Source: Terana coerulea
Lineage: Eukaryota; Basidiomycota; Agaricomycetes; Polyporales; Phanerochaetaceae
Direction: 5' to 3'
Assembly (NCBI GenBank): GCA_024811115.1
Contig: JAKOGH010000732.1
Span: 1 to 64,000 of the forward strand
DNA length: 64,000 nt
Part shown: in pieces, positions 1 to 12,321 of the stretch
Layout of the letters: each line of letters starts with the position of its first letter
How positions within the stretch are numbered: the stretch's first letter is position 1
Translations under genes and position numbers: made by a program
Notes under the pieces: model-generated
The model's input: the letters and a program-made list of their open reading frames with translations, nothing else
Database searches by the model: none
What the model was told of the DNA's origin: nothing

Positions 1-475
1 TTGATAAGATAGAGTAAGTGTGCAGCTCCAACCCTGCCTCATGCAGCTGCTGGCACAACACTGGCAGCAGTCATCATGCCCAGGCTGGATCTGCTCACAA
101 ACACGATCAGATGATTCCAGCATTCACAATCGTAAATGCAGCCCAAAATCTGGAATCATTAGCGCAACAATCTTAAGATTTGAATTTCAGCCTTCTGGGC
201 CGGTTGCCTGTGTAGTGTAGTATGGCGTTAAAAACAGAAGATATCCTTTCCAAACAGAATTGACTAGCAGCTGTGGAGAGCAAATATTAATTAAATCTCA
301 AAGTTAGGGAGCAACATCACTTCTGGCTTGGTAAGAGAGTTTTGAGCACACATTTCCTTCCAAAAATTACCATCTGAAGTCTCAAACCTGCTGATACTTT
401 GAAAAATTTGTAAGGGGCCCGAGACCCCCTTCCTCCTCCACCGTGTTGGCGCTTAGCCTGTGCAATCCCCAGATG
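1..475. other. intergenic, nothing recognised
   Basis: This AT-richer stretch lies beyond the stop codon of the DUF6535 gene. It probably contains that gene's 3' UTR and terminator region. I see no coding frame with family-like sequence and no repeat. Confidence 0.5.
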
Positions 476-2909
476 CTAAGTCTCTGCTTGCGACACGGTG
501 TTGTTCAGAGCTTCAGAGCAGTGGGCCGGGTCCCGAGTGGTGCCTAAGAGCTTCGATATGAGTTCGACATCCGGTTCACCGAGCAAGCCGGTCGCGGCAC
601 AGTCTTCCAGGGCGTCTAGGAGCTGATGATATGCAGGGTTTCGGTCCAGCCACTGTGCAGCGACATTCCGCGTCTGGCGGAACCACATGCTGCCGAGCCA
701 TGGATGTCGGTCCAGGAAACATCCGCCGTTCTTCAGCTTCTGCGAGACTGCGTATCGCGCCGCTGCCTCCATCTTTTGCAGAATCGCGTCCGTGGACGTC
801 GGCGAGTCAGGGGGCGTTGGCGTGATGCATGAGGATTCATTCGTGAGGACGGTGAAGATGTGCAAGTCCTCGAGGCCGCAATGCGTTATATCGCGGTAAA
901 AGTACCTGAGAATGAGTGATGTGTAGTCAGTGAGGGCCATCCGTTGTCCAGAAATTACAGCTGTGCATAGTCAACAATCAGGAAACGCAGTTCACGGATA
1001 ATCAAATAGCTAGTCCACTTACCAAGGTGGCCTTCATCGTCTATCTCAACCTTCGCAATTCGACAGGCCAGTACAAGCGCCGATGACCGCAGACCAGGCA
1101 GTTCGGCTTCAAGCAAATCCTTAGCTGGGTCCTCGCCGAGCAGATCACGCACTCCGTCGAGATGCCAGTCTGTGACGTTCGTAGAGCGAGTGGTGAAGAC
1201 GCTACCCAGCGTACAGAGCAGCTCAATGACTCGTCGGCCGAACGCTGACCCGTGACTTGCACTGTTGGTATCGTTGAATAGGGTCGGCAAGTCGCCGACT
1301 GCTGCTCTGAGGTCCGCAGCGATGAGGTAGCCGAGGACCGAAGCATGCTCGAGAGGAATCTTCAAGTTGAACCCGTCGAACTGGAACCGTTGTCTGATTC
1401 TCGAAACGTGCCACTGTTTCCCGAAGCCTTCGACGTCCTGACTTGCCCACATGGCGCGGATGCTCTGGCGAACGTGTTGACGACAAGGTGGATGTCGTTC
1501 GGCGGCTGAAGCGTGCGATCTGGTGGTAGCAGTTCATCCCACTGAAGAGAGCGCAGTATGCACCAGTCCGTGACGTTTTTGACCCCTTGCGTCTGTGCGT
1601 GGTCAGATAACTTGACGTGAATGCTTTCCATACTGCGAGCAATGTTGGCGTGCACCCTCGTATCCTGGGAAGCTCTGTGGACCCACGAAAGTGCGCGGAA
1701 GAGAGGTGCCGTCTCGGTGACATCCTGAAGGGCTGAGATAACAGTTGAATGGAGGATATGGGTAGGGCGCGGCTGAGAGATAAAAGCGCCGTCTTCATTC
1801 AGGCCTACTTGCTCTTGAGCGAGAGCATGCTCCATTGCATGTCGTGCAGCCGGTGCGGGCTCCTGCCAATGATAATCATGCACGATGCGTATATTCCGCT
1901 GGTTGCGCTGCCTCCAGTTTCTCGGTCTCGAGGGCCACCGCACGTCGACCAAAGGATGCCGAAAGAGTCGATAGCGCGCGTTCTTGGCGTATTCTCTGCA
2001 GAGCTGCCAGCAGAATAAGGCGCAGTCGTAGAAGGTATGACAGTGTAACGCATGCCCACGCCGTTGGGGACTTGTACGGACACCGTCGACAGAACACCGG
2101 AAGGACTGTAAACGCACACACAACTCCCAACAGAAGGGCTACCATTACAGTCACGGCAGTCGCCACCACCGCATCGAGGGTCCACAGCAGGATGACAATC
2201 CCAACCAGGAAGAATATCATAGCGACCTCCAATAGTGCAGGGATAGACATGATCGTCGCGGCAACGTGCCAAGCCTCCCAGTCTTCAAAGAGGATTTGAC
2301 GAACAAGGACATTCTCCCGCGCGGTGTCCAATGTCGAGCACCACTGCATGTATTCGCGAAGCCACTGCTTTGCGAGGATGCCGAAGAGGGCGGCGGCCAG
2401 GCTCAGGACCAGGCTCATGAAGAAAAGAACGTTGATCCATCGTGCAGAGGTAGCAGGGGTGAAAGTGGTAGAAGAGTCGAGTGAACTGTTGGGGCTCGCT
2501 GGACGAAATGTCGACGTGCCCAGGTGAGAGGAGATGCCAGCGAGAAGGTCGTTCGTGATCTGAGCTTGATCTTCTTGGAGCATGGGGAATGTTTCGACAA
2601 CAAAGGCGGTAAGCACTGCGGAGAACAGACCAGCCTTTATTCCGTTTGTTGCGTTTGAATGTCATTCGACTAATATGAGGGCAATAAGGGACTCACAAAG
2701 ACGAGTAGCGTATCAATGTCATCAGCATAATCCTTCACCATTCCTGAGTCGTGACTATGAAGGTACTCCTGGATAGCAGCCCACCCAGTTGAAGCCTTTG
2801 CCGGCACATGCTACGACTTCTACTTTAGGCTCTGTTTATCGGGAATTTTGAGACGACTTACAGAGCTTGGGCAAGATTGCTTCTCATGCTTGCCTTCCAG
2901 ATTTGCCAT
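476..2909 (-). CDS. DUF6535 domain membrane protein (frame broken twice)
   Basis: This is an Agaricomycete multi-TM protein of unknown function. The proposed start at 2909 gives MANLEGKHEKQ; an intron follows and then the family-typical DDIDTLLVF (about 2690-2730) and GLFSAVLTAFVVET (about 2620). Hydrophobic segments include NVLFFMSLVLSLAAALFGILA and a pair near 2160-2260, followed by CPYKSPTAWA. The distal part holds RSMESIHVKL (near 1625), a recurring motif in this family as I remember it. A clear 66-nt GTAAGT...CAG intron near 955-1020 joins the last exon, which ends in a TAG at 476. Two indels interrupt the frame: about +1 near 2034 and about +2 (GC duplication) near 1455. Function is unknown; a membrane location is inferred. 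Confidence 0.72.
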
Positions 2910-4033
2910 GGAGGCCAGAACTTCCGGTACGTTATTAAGCAATTATTATTAAGTCCCACAAGAGCCTGTAGGCCTGGAAGTCGGAGCAAGTGGGCGTTGA
3001 AGACGAAGATTCATGATGAAGTTACGCAGGAGGTCGTCCTGCAGAGTGCAAAGCCAGAGAGCGCCGCGCGGCCATCAAAGCGTCGCTTATGGGCACTAGT
3101 ATCTTTCTATTTCTGATCGCCGCTCACGGCCACGCTGCACCGCCGGCGCTACGGAACGTCGCTCTCGACGACGCTATCGGAACTGGAAGCGTTGGACATC
3201 GGCATGCCGCATGCGCAGCGGTCGGTCTCAAACCTCTGACTTTGCAGTCTCCGTTTGCTGTTTAGTCGTTCTCGAAGATCCCGAAAATGCTGTGGAGAAG
3301 CTCATTTACCTTTACTACCTTCGACTCAAGACTCGCCGTTTAGAAGCTAATAATCGCGATTCACTGATCACCTGCCAGTGTGACCTTGTACGTGCATATG
3401 TTTCGTCGGGTTTGAGAACCCAGTACTTACCAATGTTACCATCAGCACCAGTCAAAGAAGTGGCGGACAGTTTCGGATCTCTCAGCTCGCGGACGTTATG
3501 TAAGTTCTACCATTTGCGCTTCACTGTGAGAAATACTTATTAAGCTCTCAAACTGTGCCCAGAGCGAGACGCTGTCTGTGTGTCCCCAAGGAGCGTTCTA
3601 CGTATGTACTCTAGGCCGTATCATGAGGACATGAGAGCCTGCGTGGTCGCGTATCTTCCCAAACTATCCATATCAACAGAGCACCAAGCAAAGAACGGAG
3701 CAGTCATGACACCGATGCGCGGCACGGACCACACATTTCGCCTGCTGTCGCAGTCAGGGGCTGGCCTGCGGACACGACTGCGTTATAGGGCTCGGAGAAG
3801 TCGTCGCACACCGACATCAATGCATATCGCATGTTTCGTCTCCATCATTCGGCGCGAGCTTTCAGCAAGCAAATCACCGTTGATCAACGTCGATCCATTG
3901 GGCGGCCTTTGGTGGCGTCAGCATGATCTGCCATAATACGCGCACGTACCTGGAAAACACCGCGCCGTATTTAACAGTGAGTTGTTCGGCGACAATCGCG
4001 CTCTGTGGCTCACGACTTCCGACTCTCGCTGTC
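2910..4033. other. intergenic, nothing recognised
   Basis: This lies between the start of the DUF6535 gene (-) and the start of the DUF6533 gene (+), so it should hold both promoters. Short open frames exist, but none has intron-linked continuity or recognisable family sequence. Confidence 0.4.
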
Positions 4034-5717
4034 ATGTCCTCCACAGATGAACTTGATCCAGCAGTGGTCTCCCAGTAGTACGTATATTCTGCCCTGCCAC
4101 TGCACAACAGTTGAACGATTACTGAGTCCTGACTCTCAGTCTACTCTCTGAATACGTCCAGACGGGTGCAGCGGGTGAGTCCACAAACTTTTTGCACAGT
4201 TCATACTTGAGTTTGACCGTACATCGTAGCTCTAGTGTTCTATGAATATCTCATCACGATTCCTGGCGAAGTCAGCTCAGTATGGCAGCAGAAGTTCTCA
4301 GGCGTGTCGGTACTGCTCGTTTCGACGCGGTGGGCGATCCTTGCCGAGACCATCCTGCAGTTGATACCGGCCGCAGCAGACGTAAGTACTCTGGAGCGAC
4401 TAGCGAAAGATCTCTTTGAACCGACTTCTTTCGTAGAAGTGAGCTGTGCACATCAATGTGTCAAGCTAAAGCTCATGAGAGCTCCCATTCAGCTGTAAAC
4501 CCATCCTCATAATGATGCAAGTGTGCGTACAACTTGGGACCATCCAGGCAGCGCGTACGTCATTCCTCCATCTTGATCTGTTCAAACCGTTCTCATGATC
4601 AGTGAAGTATTCTCCGCCCTGCGAGTCTCTGCCATTTGGAACAGGAATGTCCCACTGTTTCTACTGGTTTTGGTTCTTGGGCTAGTGCCACTCGGTACAA
4701 ACATTGTGAGTAAACCTCCCACATGTATATCGAGCCGTGTCAACTAACACACAATGTACACGTGCAGTTCACGCTAGCCGTCTCGGAATATCCCTTCTTA
4801 CCAGCACCGTTCGCAATATGCTTCCAATCAGCCAATATATCCGACGTCCTCTTTAATACGTACGCGGTACCACTGTGCTTTGTATTTGACCACGTTCTCA
4901 CCCTTTTTTGCGCGATCAGGCGTAAGTTTCGCACCTCCAGGAGGGGTTACCTGGTTTAGGCTAACTAAATTCTTCGTCAGTCGTGTACGTCACGCGGATA
5001 CCTCTCATAGCCAGTGACCTTTTGGTCCTCGCTTTAACGTGGATCAAGACTGCAGGGACTCTACGTGAGGCACGACGGCTGAACGTTTCGGTCAGTATCG
5101 CCACATGCCCGCTCCGTGATGGTGAGTTCAGCGGTATGCCGCATTATCAGGTGCTGATTTGCGCTTCTGTGCAGGCACCATATTCTTCATTATCCTCCTC
5201 GTTCTGAACCTGGGGCAGATACTTACAAGGATGGGAGTACGTGCCTACGACGGTTTTGTCCCTCGTTAATATATTAACTAGAACATCATAACAGATCGCT
5301 GCTCCCGTATCGGCATTTGTGGACGTTATGGTAAGCTCGTGTATTTTAGCCGTAACAAGTCCCTTGAATTCAGCACTATATCCAGCCACCGCTCCTCATA
5401 TCTCGCTTCATCATAAATCTCCGGCAGGCAGCGCAGTCGGGCATTGCCTTCGACGCTACAAGCACGCTTTGGAAGCAGTCTCAGTTCTCCGTCCCTGGAT
5501 TCCGAGTACCCACCGACATCATCGGGAATATGGGAGAGACGCTGCAGAATGACCAAGAAGACTATGAGGACTTCGAGACCGAGCATACTCATTCTGCCGC
5601 AGAGACCGGTGACGCCGTGAGTTTGTCATTAGCCATTAGTTCGCAGTTGTTCACATCAACTCATGACAGAGCCACCCAGCGGATTGCCCGCTAGACGCAC
5701 ACCAGCATACTGTGTAG
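4034..5717 (+). CDS. DUF6533 domain multi-TM protein
   Basis: Seven-TM-like Agaricomycete protein of unknown function. Exon 1 starts at 4034 (MSSTDELDPAVVSQ), exon 2 is about 4140-4174 and exon 3 about 4236-4381 carries the DUF6533 signature VFYEYLITIPGEV...W plus VLLVSTRWAILAE. Later exons encode EVFSALRVSAIWNRN followed by a Leu/Val-rich TM (about 4600-4705), a TM ending in DVLFNTYAVPLC, then IPLIASDLLVLALTWIKT (about 4990-5050) and the C-terminal LISRFIINLRQ (near 5400-5430) that closes this family. Two ends are possible: read-through to a TAG at 5692-5694, or removal of a 54-nt GTGAGT...CAG intron giving a stop at 5715-5717. The function is not known; receptor-like roles have been suggested only by topology. 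Confidence 0.78.
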
Positions 5718-5958
5718 TGCGTAGCTGGAGAGGTGTGACATGCGACCCTCTCACGTTATACGTAGGCGGCGAAGAAATTTGGGTTCCACCTTGCATGCGT
5801 TGACTCCCATTAATGGATCCTATCCGCGCGAGATATATATCTTAGATGTACCATACCACTAGTATACATTACACGATCTCAACGAATTACAGACCTTATG
5901 AAGCAAACGACATGAAAAGCGCCCGACGACAAGATGCACACCTCACAGCCGAATCCAG

Positions 5959-8462
5959 CTAATTGGGTTTTCTCTTCCCCAGAATGGCCCCGATCAACCC
6001 GATCAACGACAGCACAATCCAAAGACCCCACTTCTTGCTTCGTGCGGTTTCGCCTTTCCTCGGAGGCATGCTGACAGCGAGCATCTTGCCCAGCTTCTGG
6101 GTTTTCTCGCGCTGGAGCAGAGTCAGTACATGTGTAAGAGACAAAACGCGGGTGGTGGCGTACCGTGTATGGCGGGTATCTGCCCTTCATGATCAAGGTG
6201 TCCACCCTAAGTGCATGATTAGAATCAGTAGCGGCGCAAGAGATGAAGAACACTAACCATTTCGGATTGTCGAGAGTCGACCTCATGTGGGTGAATTGGT
6301 CAAAGCCATGTTTGCCAGTCAGGTATCCAGCTATTGCGAGTGATCAATCAGCGCAAATTTGAGGTGAAAAGGCAGATGCGAGGCTTACAGCCACTGGCTC
6401 CAATACCTCCGAACGGCAGTCCGGTGGCTGGTCAGTCAAACATCAAGTCGAGCTCAAACCCTTCTTGACCTCGCACTTACCACCAACGTGGATGAGAACT
6501 TCGTTTGCAAGAGCGGCTCCGCTTCGGGTGTTGTCGAAGACTGGTGAGCGAAAAGTTAATAAAGGGGATCAAAAACAGAGCACGGATAGATAGTGCGCAC
6601 CCTTGGCCTTGAATGCTGGGTCTTGTGTGAAGACATATAGAGACAAAGGATTCTCCCTGAAGGAGGCTTGCGTCATTTTACGGTGAATAAGACTGGGTAT
6701 AACCCAGGGACTCACATGGAGTTTACGATCTGTATCGCCTCATCCACATCGGCAACAGGTACGAGAGGTAGTACCGGGCCGAAGATTTCGCTACACGTGC
6801 AGATGAGCGTCCGTAACAACTATGGACTTGGTTCTGCGGCACTCACTCTTCCATGGTCGAATCGCCTACAGGGACGTCCCGGATGACGGTTGGCGCAATG
6901 TACTTCTTCTCGACATCAGCTTGTCCTCCAATCACAACCTTGCCCTGAGTTTCGTCGATGTATCGCTTGATACGTGCTGTATGGGCCTCTGAGACGATTC
7001 GAGAGAAGGAGTCAGACGTGGCTGGATCCCCGGGGTAGAAAGTCTTGTATCTAACCAGTGGTTGAATGTCAGCTCCGACACCAGAAGTCCGTGGAAATGT
7101 GACATACACTTCCTGTAGCTCGTTGACGAACTGATCCTGTATACTGCGCGGAACAAGAACATAATCTGGCGCAACACAAACCTATCCACCACGAGCGACA
7201 ACGATCCGTTAGATGGGGAGCACCAGACAAAAATTGGGGATGCGTACTTGGCCTGCATTGGCTATCTTCCCCCAAAGGATCCGACGAGCGGCAAGCTGCA
7301 AATCGCATTTTGGATCGAGGATAACCGGAGATTTTCCTACAAATCGGCGTTAGACCGGACTTGAAGTGTACCATGGTTATCACAAACCTCCGAGCTGAGG
7401 GAAGAATCAGTACAACACGCTCTTGGGGTGAAGACTTTGAAACGCACCTCGGTAGTGACGGGAGAAAGATGCTTCGCAGCTGCAGCGCACACGATCTTCG
7501 CAACACGAGCACCGCCTGCCAACGGAATGAGATGACTGGACGCATCATATTCGGTGTATACTGACCGGTGTATAGAACTGGATCAAGGGTCAGGATCAAG
7601 TACCACGAACGGCTGCGGGTAGTGACTTACTGTGATCCCATGGGAGCTCGAGCAGCTGCAACAACGTCAGCGATTGCTAAACAAACAATAGTTCCAACTC
7701 TACCTTTGACACCACTGGGACGTCGCCATTCACGACACGCACGGTGTCGGGGTCAAGATACTGAGGAACTAGCTCGGCAACCAAGGCACTTGTCGCCGGG
7801 ACAAGCTCAGAAGGCTTGAGGACAACAGTGTTTCCCGCAGCAATCGCGCTAGCCTACAGACATTGAGACCACTTGAGTTGCAGATAAATTGAGGTAGACA
7901 TACGAGATGACCAAGGAGCAACAGAATTGGGAAGTTGAAGGGACTGATAATGAGCACGATGCCTTTAGGTTCTTTGCGTATTCCGGGGCGCATAGCAAAC
8001 CAGTTGAAATCCCAGCGACTGGAGAAAGTTTGAGATATGCCGCAAGTACCAAATGCAAGTATACTGACGCTTTCTCCGTCTTCGCCCACTTCTCGACATT
8101 GTCATAGGCGTCCTTGGCCTCACTAATGCTGGGGCTAATGTCAAGTCTACGAAGAGACTGTTCTCAGTTCAGGACACCATATATGATGGTTTGTACACGC
8201 ACAGGTCGGACTCAATTGTCGGTCTGTTTAGGTCGACCTTGAGAGCCTCCGCGAAGCGGTCCTTGTTGTCCTTCAGCATCCATGCCAATTGTGCAAGCTG
8301 CTCCTTCCGGTGTGTGATGGGTCTTGTCTTTCCGGTCAAGAACGCGCTCTTTAGCTCAGCGTGAATCTGTGTGAAGTGTTCAGGGATTCGTTGCCTCGCT
8401 AGGGGCTGCACGGATCACACCTTGGGAATATCCTCGACGGGAGTGTAAGCCAACGCCGCCAT
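5959..8462 (-). CDS. ALDH3-type fatty aldehyde dehydrogenase, C-terminal membrane anchor
   Basis: Oxidises long-chain aldehydes to acids with NAD(P)+, like yeast Hfd1 in sphingolipid-derived hexadecenal breakdown. I followed about 16 short introns through one continuous ALDH3 sequence of roughly 530 residues. The start at 8462 ([14 protein letters not shown]) is followed by a 54-nt intron to [16 protein letters not shown]. Key motifs are [36 protein letters not shown] (general-base Glu), [10 protein letters not shown] (catalytic Cys, split by an intron near 7190-7250) and EIFGPVLP. The last exon encodes [20 protein letters not shown] then KRKPN, a tail anchor typical of ER, peroxisome or lipid-droplet FALDH. 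The LG of ELGGK is encoded by a 7-nt microexon (7388-7394). A likely +1 G (CCC at 8011-8013) breaks the frame just before FNWFAMRP. Divergent from the downstream transporter gene. Confidence 0.9.
7388..7394 (-). other. 7-nt microexon of the aldehyde dehydrogenase gene
   Basis: On the minus strand CTCGGAG is bounded upstream by ...CCCTCAG and downstream by GTTTGTG..., and the next exon starts after ...TTTGTAG. Only inclusion of these 7 nt joins PVTTE to GKSPVI in frame and restores the universal ELGGK motif. Both flanking introns have GT-AG ends. Confidence 0.75.
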
Positions 8463-8810
8463 GCTGAACGCTTGGCGTTGAGACTTGACAGCGAATAGCT
8501 CTGCTGTTGGACTGCGAGCGACGCGGTGGGGGTACGTCGTCGACCGGGATGTGGGTTGGGGAAAAGCGAAGGTGCATGATTTCACGGAAGGGATGGCAAT
8601 GTGACAGCCTGAGACCAATGCCGCCCAATTGCTGGCGGGAACAACTTGACCCTTTTCATCATCCGTGTAGACGCCCACAACTTGATTCTTACCTCGACTA
8701 TGCAATATGTTCTCGCTCTCTCGTCAGCGCGGGCTTCGGCGGGAGTGTGAAGTCTAGGCGTTGCCAGGTGTCGGCTCACACTGTTACTCTCACCTCAACC
8801 CTCATTTGCC
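8463..8810. promoter_or_regulatory. shared intergenic region between divergent ALDH and MFS genes
   Basis: A 348-bp gap separates two divergent start codons (8462 on minus, 8811 on plus), so it must contain both core promoters. No clear TATA box was seen. Confidence 0.45.
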
Positions 8811-10476
8811 ATGAGTTTCTTTCTATGAGCTACAGCTCATCATATTCGTATCAGCGTGTCTCGTATGGCTCGCCCTCGATAGCCTACTCTCAAGACGGTC
8901 ACGCGCGACCTCGAGCGAGGACAACGTCCTACGAAACACCTCAGGTCTTCGCTGGAAGCTCGGGAGGCAGTACTTGACAGTGTATGGGATAGTCATGGGT
9001 CAGAATCTACACTCTGCCTGTCCGTCAAGTAAAGTACTCATCCTCACACAGGTGCTGACTGGCTGCAAGGACCGTACGTGTATTCGCTGTACAAGGAGCA
9101 ATATGCATACCCCGAACGTCTTGTCGCGATGTTCTTCGTGATAGGATTCCTGACAGCGGGGCTCACCGCTCCGCTAGTCGGTGCTTGGGCTGATACCTAG
9201 TGAGTAGCGGTGCACCTTCTTGTGACGCGCCCTGACCCGCATTGCGCAGTGGACGGAAGAGGCTCTGTCAAGTCTTCTGCGTCACCTATGCTATTGCATG
9301 CCTTTGCATTCTGATGCCGACACTGCCCGTGCTGCTCATCGGCCGAGTCTTCGGTGGCATCTCCACGTCAATCCTCTACTCCGCCTTCGAATCATGGCTA
9401 GTCTCATCCTCCAACAACCTTGCTCTGTCGCCGTCCGACCTCTCATCGATTATGGGCAGAGCAACACTGCTGAACGGGTTCGTCGCTGCGAGTGCCGGCG
9501 TCTTCAGCAACCAGCTCGTTAGCGTCACCAACTCATTCGCGTCGCCGTTTGTCGCCAGCGGAGTATTGCTCCTACTGGCGCTTGTCGTCATCAAGAGCAG
9601 CTGGTCTGAGAATTACGGAAGCTCCGATGCCTCGACCACCACTGGTAGCATCTTCCAGATTAGCAGACTAGGGCAAGCTTGGAATATCGTCCGCCGTGGT
9701 ATGTGTTCACACGCCTTGATATTCAGCCTTGTGCTAATTTCCATGGGTAGACCCACATTTACTCGTTATTGGCCTGACTCAAACTTGCTTTGAGGGCTCG
9801 ATGTACCTGTTCGTTTTCCTCTGGGTGCCGTCGCTACAGGAATCTACCACGTCGTCCGAACCTCTACCACTCGGCTACATTTTCTCATGCTTCATGGTCG
9901 CGATGATGGTCGGCTCGCTGCTCTACACTTCCATTACGTCTTCTGCTGCGTCGCCGACAAGTACCCCTGACCAGCCGCTTATTTTGCATGCCAAGCTCAG
10001 CTCTTTGGTCTGTGCGGTCAGCGCTCTCAGCTTTGCTCTAACGATTACGTTCCGACATGACGAACACGTGCGATTCTGGGCGTTTTGCGCCTTTGAGGCA
10101 TGCGTGGGGATGTATTATCCTGTGCAAGGCATGTTACGTGGAACCCTCATATCGAACGAGCATCGCGCTACTGTGAGTACATGCGCACACCATGAAGTGT
10201 AATATTCCATTGACTTCGTCTTCAGTTATCATCACTCTTCCGTGTACCGCTCAACATATTCGTTGTCGTGTCGCTTCTCACCGGCGTCTCATCTGCAAGG
10301 GACAAAGTCCTCACTGCCTGCGCGGCAATGCTTGGGTTCTCGTCTATCATGACTGGTACGTGCTATTTTCTCTGTAAGGCCATGTGTACCAATGCATGGT
10401 TGGATTACCAGGTGCCGTGATAGTCAATGGCCTGGATAAATGGAGGAACGCAGAGGCAACCGGCCGCTCGGCATGA
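8811..10476 (+). CDS. MFSD5-like major facilitator (molybdate-anion transporter family)
   Basis: Integral membrane protein of the MFS_5 family, whose best studied eukaryotic members import molybdate. After a hydrophobic N-terminal segment (LIIFVSACLVWLALD), exon 1 ends in QYLTVYGIVM. Exon 2 (from 9052) encodes GADWLQGPYVYSLYKEQY and APLVGAWADT; exon 3 (from about 9249) encodes YGRKRLCQVFCVTYA, GRVFGGISTSILYSAFESW and further TM helices. Later exons carry TQTCFEGSMYLFVFLW, a run typical of MFSD5, then FEACVGMYYPVQGMLRG and FRVPLNIFVVVSLLTG. The stop TGA is at 10474-10476. The family-like N-terminus MSF-YELQL is interrupted because TTTC is doubled at 8816-8823, shifting the frame by four bases. 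Substrate specificity is inferred from family only. Confidence 0.85.
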
Positions 10477-11416
10477 GACCTCTTTACAACTCGCACTACT
10501 GTACATCCGATCATATTATCTGGAACTCTCGGATATTAATACAGCTCTTTTCAATGAGATGTGCAGCGCTGAACCTGACATTACTGCTAGGGTGTGTCGT
10601 AAGCAGACGATGCTGCGTTGCTCTATACTGTCAAAGAAACACTGGATTATACGCGGGAATTAATAGGCGATGCCAGCAATGGAGTCGTGCTGACGTGTCA
10701 GTATTCGATTAAAGCTTCTATGGACGAGGCTCGTAGTTCTGACATCGTCCCTAGATCGATAACTCCCTTGGGTGGTAAATGCTGTGCCTTGTCTAAGTCC
10801 CTAGCGACGCTCATGTGTCGTCTTGGCTACTGACTTCTTCTTATTTCCAAGACGAACTTCGGACAATGTCGATTCTACAGATTTATCAATCCCACCTTAC
10901 GGATGAACACCCTAATCTAAGCTTTGGCTGCCTCGTGGCCTGGACAAACACTGCAACACGTGTACAGGTCTGGTTTCTTGCGCTCATATCCTGGACCGCA
11001 GTCGCTTCGTCTGCGGATGCATTGTAATGGTTTATAACTTGATGGCACTCGTTCTGGCCGGATATGAAGTTGTGGCTAGGCTGATGGGGTTCTTTTCCGA
11101 CTACAGACATATAAATGTGACTGAGAACCCTTGCAAGCGATGAGCATAGAACTCCGTGACAATACCTTCTGCCAACACACGTGTATATTCCAAGTGTATC
11201 TCGCCTGAAGCCCTTGAATCCGTCTCGCCTGTCGCTGGACCATCTCGCACGTTGTTCTCGCAATCCACGTCTTCGTCCTCCAATCCTGTCTTCGTCTCAC
11301 AGCCGACGTCTCCTATGTCTTTGTCACAAGCATTTGACACAAGATTAATGGCAACCACAGCTGACCACTCCAATGGTGTGGTGACGCTGCCGGACCTGGA
11401 AAGCTTGAGCTGCAAT
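10477..11416. other. intergenic between transporter gene and Copia element
   Basis: No gene recognised. A Ser/Pro-rich open frame at 11156-11437 runs into the 5' LTR and has no family resemblance, so I do not call it a gene. Confidence 0.4.
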
Positions 11417-11637
11417 TGTCAGAATATAAGCGCCTAGAGTACAACCTCGGGTATTCCATGGACTAGAGTAGTGTCTCCTGACCTCTCTCCACATGCCACA
11501 TGCATAGATCACTTAGAATAGCTAGACCTGAGTATTGTACCAGAAGTCTTAGTAGTTCCAGGGGTCCTAGATTACTTGTATATATACCAAGCTGAATATG
11601 CTGAATATACTCCAGTTCAATCATTTCCATTCTCTCA
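11417..11637 (+). repeat. 5' LTR of the Copia element, internally deleted
   Basis: This 221-bp copy matches the 3' LTR in most positions but lacks about 70 bp directly after the CGCCTAG near its start. It keeps the shared TATATA-containing segment (ACTTGTATATATACC) and the TTCTCTCA end. Confidence 0.85.
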
Positions 11638-11652
11638 GGTTATGAGCCCCGA

Positions 11653-12216
11653 TATCACAAAACTCTAATACTCACCTGCTAGGAATGCTTGGAGGGGTTG
11701 GGGAGAGCAGGGGACTTTGAGTAAAGCGAGTAGAGGAGATATGAATCAACGATGTTGTTATGTCTGAGGTATTAGCCCTCAGACCAGCCTCCTTATATAC
11801 ATGTGTAAAGGGACCCCAGACACTATCTAAGACCTCCAATACCATGTGCTGACTGATACAGTCAGGTGATCCATGACTAAGGCTTCAGAGCATACCGCCG
11901 CTCTAACTTTCTTATCAGATCTGACCTAGCTATCATGCTAACATCAACACTATCTAGATGTCCTAATCTAGCTACTGTACACTACCAGTACACGATGTCA
12001 TAGTGACCTCATAGTGAGGTCATAGTCTAGAACGAATCCAGAACTGAGTCCATGATCCTGTGTCCGTATGAGGCATATCCCTGATAACCATGCGTCCATC
12101 GCATGGCCAATTGATCAGCATCTTGTAACGCTGTTGTGACGACTGGGTAACACGTCCCCGTGACCTGATGTTACACTCTAAGCGCTATATACTAGCGCTA
12201 AGGGAAATTTGTGACA
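11653..12216 (-). repeat. solo LTR copy A (family TGTCACA...GTGATA)
   Basis: On the minus strand it starts TGTCACAAATTTCCC and ends GTTTTGTGATA, about 564 bp. Its near-identical relatives lie at 12322-12884 (opposite orientation) and 14633-15185 (same orientation). The flanks are CCCGA and CCTGA, a 5-bp duplication with one transition. It sits at the start of the Copia leader. Confidence 0.85.
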
Positions 12217-12321
12217 CCTGAGCTCTAAATCTCTACATTGTTACCTCTGTCACTCTTCTGGTTACCTTTGCTGTGTTCCCACACCTTGGTCCCTTGAACT
12301 CTGTTTTACCAAACAATTTAT

